From the NCBI RefSeq assembly GCF_965363235.1, contig NC_134841.1:38221440-38285439 (forward strand): 64,000 nucleotides of DNA, written 5' to 3'. The notes under the pieces are model-generated. The model saw only the letters and a program-made list of their open reading frames with translations. It was not told the origin of the DNA and ran no database searches. Below are positions 60,093 through 64,000 of this stretch, one piece after another. The DNA comes from Mytilus galloprovincialis. Taxonomy: Eukaryota > Mollusca > Bivalvia > Mytilida > Mytilidae. Numbering within the stretch: the stretch's first letter is position 1; each line of letters starts with the position of its first letter. The position numbers and the translations under genes were made by a program.

Positions 60093-60372
60093 TTACGTAA
60101 TATTTTATCTTATTTTTGCGGAAAATGTGCGAAATGGCGGATAAAGCTGTCTGATTCATATTTATCAATAAATTGTCATGTAAGCAGAAGTGAATTTAAA
60201 TTGTGGTTTTTGAAATAACGTAAAACATTAGTTTTAAAATAACTGTTTTGAATAGAGAATGACTAGTGTGGTGAACATAATATTTTACTAAGAAAATCTA
60301 ATTCTATACATTAGGGTCAGCATTAATGTTCAGAAAGAATGCGGAAAGCACGTTCACACAGCTGTATAAAAG
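60093..60372 (+). promoter_or_regulatory. Gene E promoter module
   Basis: TATAAAAG lies at 60365-60372, GCGGAAAGCACGT at 60341-60353 and TTACGTAA at 60093-60100. The TCAATAAATTGTCATGTAAG block lies within 60149-60186. The start site should be near 60395; exon 1 ends at 60430 (ACCAG/GTATCA). Confidence 0.78.
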
Positions 60373-60590
60373 AGAAACATAGCTGATTGTTTATCCATAC
60401 CATTGATACCATCGAACGACAGAAAACCAGGTATCACAATTTTAAGTTATAAGCTCGAGTAAATATCTTCAAAAAATATATATATATTCAATAAGATATA
60501 ATGACACTTGTGATATATCTCAAATTTGTTTCATTTATCCCCATTTTTAAATGCACTTTTTAATAACAACATTAATCCATTACAGGCAGG

Positions 60591-63098
60591 ATGAATACTT
60601 TGATAACCGTACTCATAGTGTCCGTTGCCTTTGCAAATGCTGTACCCAGATATGTCGGCGGTAAAGGAAGTAAGTTGTTTTAATTTACATAATATAATTG
60701 TCGGTCTATTTAACTAAAAAAAAAGGACAAATTCAGAAGGGATTACCCCAAATATATAACTAAATTTGGCTTGTTATCATTTAATATAATAGTATGAATT
60801 ATTTCAGTAGGTGGATCTATCAGTGGATCAATAGATGGATCTATTGGCGGAAATGTTGGAGGTGGCTTCAGAAGTGGACTTTCTAATTCTCTCAGTGGTG
60901 CTCTAAGTGGAAACTTGGGTGGTGGCATTGGGAGCGGAATTGGCGGCGTAGATGTATCTAATTCTCTCAACGCTGCTCTAAGTGGAAATTTGGGAGGTAC
61001 TCTAGGAGGTGGGTTTGGTGGAAGTGGAGTATCTAGTTCACTTAATGCTGCTTTAAATGGAAACTTGGCCGGAGGCATCGGAGGTGGTCTTGGAGGCAGT
61101 GGAATTTCTAATTCTCTTTCTGGTGCTCTAAGTGGAAATTTAGGAGGTAGTCTTGGAGGCGGTTTCGGCGGCAGTGGACTATCTAGTTCTCTCAACGCTG
61201 CTTTGAGTGGAAATTTGGGAGGTAGTTTAGGAAGCGGTATTGGTAGCAGTGGCATTTCTGGTTCTCTGGCTGGTTCACTAAGCGGAAATTTGGGAGGTGG
61301 AATTAGTGGTGTTGGTGCCGGCAGATCTATCTCCATCAGCATTAGTGCCTACCTTAGATTGATTTCCTACATCTCTGCTCTTCAACAAGCTGTTAGTGCC
61401 AATACCTTAGCAGCAAGTTTGAGCGGTGGAATCAGTGGTGGAATCAGTGGAGGAATTGGTGGTGGAGTAGGTGGTGGATTCACTAGTGGTGCTGGATCTA
61501 ACTTTGCTGGACAATTTGACGGTGGATTTGCTGGTTCTGTTGGAAGATCTGGATTCGGAACTGGAGTAGGAAGCAGCGGATTTGCAGGACAATTTGGAAG
61601 TGGATTCAGTGCACAAAGTGGAAGTATCGGAGGTATTGGAGGAACAGGTAGTGTAAGTGGAGGACTTTCCGGAGGATTAAGTGGTGGACTAGGAGGTGGT
61701 ATTGGAGGTGGTGCAAGAGGAATCAGCAGTGCAAGCCTTCAAGGTCAGTATTATATATCATCACCAAATAAGAAAGTTAAAACAACATATTTAAACAGGA
61801 TCTCTATTAGATAAAAGTGTGCTATGCGATATATGAACGAACGGTATTAGAAGGGATATTATTCCATTTTAATGTGCTATAATATTGTTAATCATTTCAT
61901 CAACACTGACTTGAATGAGATTTTCCTCGTTTTTTTTTTTCTTTTGAGTTGAGGGTAGAGTTAAACTACTTTTAAACCTTATGATTGGCTAGGCCATCAA
62001 GTTTTTAATTGAAACGCAAACAATACGTCTTATGTAGAAGAACGATACCACTGGGGTAACTTATTATGAACCTTAAATGTGGATCCAATGATCTGCTGTA
62101 TGACTCAGTTTCCCTATATAACGTTACTACGCGATGTTGTGTTTTAATATTATTATTTTTTACATCATCTATAATCTTTATGTCGTTTTCAGCTGCTCTT
62201 CAAGGAAGTGTAAGCAGTGGATTCGGTGGCAGATCTGTTGGAAAAGGTGAGCTTTTAAAAGAAGTTTGAAATATAGTTAAAATATAATATGACATATATA
62301 ATGATTTGAATTAGACTAAATAGTGACATTAACAGTAGAAGTTTTACAGTGTAATTGGTAGTTAGGGCCAATTTACCTTAAATTTGTTTTCAGTGACTGG
62401 AAAAAACTCAAAAGTCATTAAAATATACAAATCGAATATCAGAAGGTCGGTGTAATTTTCTCGAAACTTTTTCAGAAATTTTACATATTTACATGTAACC
62501 TTACAACCAGAATGTAATAAATTATCAATAGAACATTTATTAATGTAATTTGTTTTATACATATAAATAACCGTCAGTTTATCATTTTAGATAGTTTAAC
62601 ATTTTTTTCCTTTCGGGATCTTTTATAGATTTGATATGCGGTATAGGTTCATAACTGAAGGCTGTACAATGACAAGTAGTTGCTAACTGTCATCATAATT
62701 GCACATTTAGTTGGTGTCGCCCCCGCGAGATCAAACTTCATTAGATGTTAATGAAATATTGTGAAGTTTAATATAAGGACCTAACACATTTGTAATAGAC
62801 ATCTTATCAATACATACAAAAGCTCACATAGTGTTTTGCATATTTTGTATTAAAACTCACATAGAAGAACTTCCAAAATTAAAATGAATAAGAAAAATAT
62901 TTTAAATGGCACACATAATGAAGATAATACATTGATAAGTAAAAGTTTGATTTGAAATGAACTTGCAATATCAGGGATACAAAAAAATATATGTAAAAGT
63001 TTTATTGTTGTTTAATTAATGTGTATGCAAAATCTACAGTGCTCGTCCATCAATATATGCTAATAAACAAAATTTGTTTTGTAGGATCCGCATACTAA
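60591..63098 (+). CDS. Gene E: secreted glycine/serine-rich silk-like protein
   Basis: Coding exons are 60591-60669 (exon from 60586), 60808-61743, 62193-62246 and 63085-63098, with a 5'UTR exon at about 60395-60430. They encode 360 residues. The signal peptide is MNTLITVLIVSVAFANA, followed by VPRYVGGKG, six SGNLGG-type repeats, the island at about residues 200-220 (SAYLRLISYISALQQ), FAGQF segments, exon 4 (AALQGSVSSGFGGRSVGKG) and GSAY. Intron 2 is only 138 bp, against 512 in C and 985 in D. After the island it reads AVSA, as in gene B (AVAA), where C and D read TISA. The part after the island has lost one GGISGG unit. The cluster may continue beyond the window. Confidence 0.9.
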
Positions 63099-63181
63099 AT
63101 AACATATGTATATTTGTTTGACGCCTGAAGTCGATCAACGAAATACTCCATTTCTCTTTAATTGTATTAACTCAGTATTTG

Positions 63182-63187
63182 AATAAA
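63182..63187 (+). terminator. Gene E polyadenylation signal AATAAA
   Basis: AATAAA lies 84 bp after the stop. The 3'UTR matches those of C and D with about ten differences. Confidence 0.8.
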
Positions 63188-63205
63188 CATTGTCACCAGA
63201 AGCTA

Positions 63206-64000
63206 TTGAGTTTAGTCATTTGATTTCCGTATAATACAGTCAATTCCCAAATACAAACCACTTCCATGACCAACAGTTATGACTATAAGTGAAGGCATAA
63301 AACAATCTCTATGCATTATTACACGTTTATTACAAAATGATATTTGATATTCATACTGGGTATAACTTACTAAAGGTTAGTATAATGCACCAAGAACGTT
63401 CCATATAGCTGGGTCAAACAAAAAAACAAACAAAAAAAAAAACACGTTTTTTTAACCAGAGATACTGCGGTTAAAAAATCGGGGCTACAGAACAATACAT
63501 CTTAAGCCGAGAAAGACAACAGTAGTATACCGCTCTTCAGTAGCAATAACTCGATTTGAATTAAACAAATGCGGGTAACTAACCAAAACACATCAACCAA
63601 AAGATGAAAACAACGGAACAACAAAAACAATGACATGCTACAAAAAACAAACATAAAAACATACATAAAACAGACTATTTGATAACAACAATATATATTC
63701 CGGCACAAACCAGTTTAAGAAACAAATGACGGATAGCCAAACATTCCGCTTAAATGATAATATAAAACATACCGTTGAAAATGACAACATTGCAAAATGA
63801 ACAGAAAAGTCAACAAAGACTCCCGTATGTATTGACCTACAACCGTAAATTGGGCAAACAATCACTATTTATCCGGATTTGAGAAAACTTGAAAAAATTG
63901 AAAAAACACACAAAATTCTTTCAAGATCTTTAAAAGCCATCAGGACTAGCTTTTCGTTGGAACTTAAGCTTGAAAGACTTGTCGATGAGAGCTCTAACCT
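63206..64000. other. Downstream of gene E: repeat-derived, no gene
   Basis: A family 1b copy begins at about 63508 (GACAACAGTAGTATACCGCT). From about 63805 the sequence AAAGTCAACAAAGACTCCCG matches the region downstream of gene C (42515). No exon is seen. Confidence 0.5.

Overview
The window is AT-rich, repeat-dense animal DNA. GT-AG introns, TATA boxes, AATAAA signals and a LINE/SINE-type repeat load make it eukaryotic. The dispersed repeats and hammerhead-bearing short retroelements look like those of a marine mussel (Mytilus or close kin); this assignment rests on recognition, not on a search.

The main content is a head-to-tail cluster of five related plus-strand genes, here called A to E, for secreted glycine/serine-rich, silk-like proteins: A (TATA 9797, CDS 10285-14919), B (22774, 24045-26525), C (37427, 37872-41841), D (47831, 48110-51073) and E (60365, 60591-63098). 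Each has a short non-coding first exon, a signal-peptide exon, one long repetitive exon, a short glycine-rich exon and a tiny last coding exon ending in Tyr-stop. Every coding intron is in phase 1. The spliced models read without interruption: A 487, B 294, C 360, D 364, E 360 residues. All share one non-repetitive island, SAYLRLISYISALQQ in C-E, in the middle of the Gly-rich chain. C, D and E are recent copies, B is older and A is the most diverged. B-E share a promoter: GCGGAAAGCACGT starting exactly 24 bp before the TATA box, and a TTACGTAA palindrome about 250-280 bp before it. A has its own TATA box but neither element.

The proteins probably form an extracellular structural material (shell organic matrix, periostracum or byssus). 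That is inference from composition, signal peptide and silk-like repeats; I do not recognise a named family.

Between and inside the genes: an orphan coiled-coil exon with an in-frame stop (5725-5971); two minus-strand LINE remnants, one in intron 3 of gene C and one broken up by a hammerhead element at 42.65-43.9 kb; a broken reverse-transcriptase element (44.87-45.8 kb) whose 3' end recurs elsewhere; seven hammerhead-ribozyme-like motifs; tRNA-derived SINE copies; short inverted-repeat elements; tandem repeats; a possible solo LTR; and several unnamed dispersed families. I see no functional tRNA or rRNA gene and no CRISPR array.

Region by region: 1-5.7 kb noncoding repeats and local duplications; 5.7-6 kb pseudogene exon; 6-9.8 kb repeats; 9.8-15 kb gene A; 15-22.5 kb repeats; 22.5-26.6 kb gene B; 26.6-37.1 kb repeats; 37.1-41.9 kb gene C; 42-47.5 kb nested retroelements; 47.5-51.2 kb gene D; 51.2-60 kb repeats and palindromes; 60-63.2 kb gene E; then repeats to the end.
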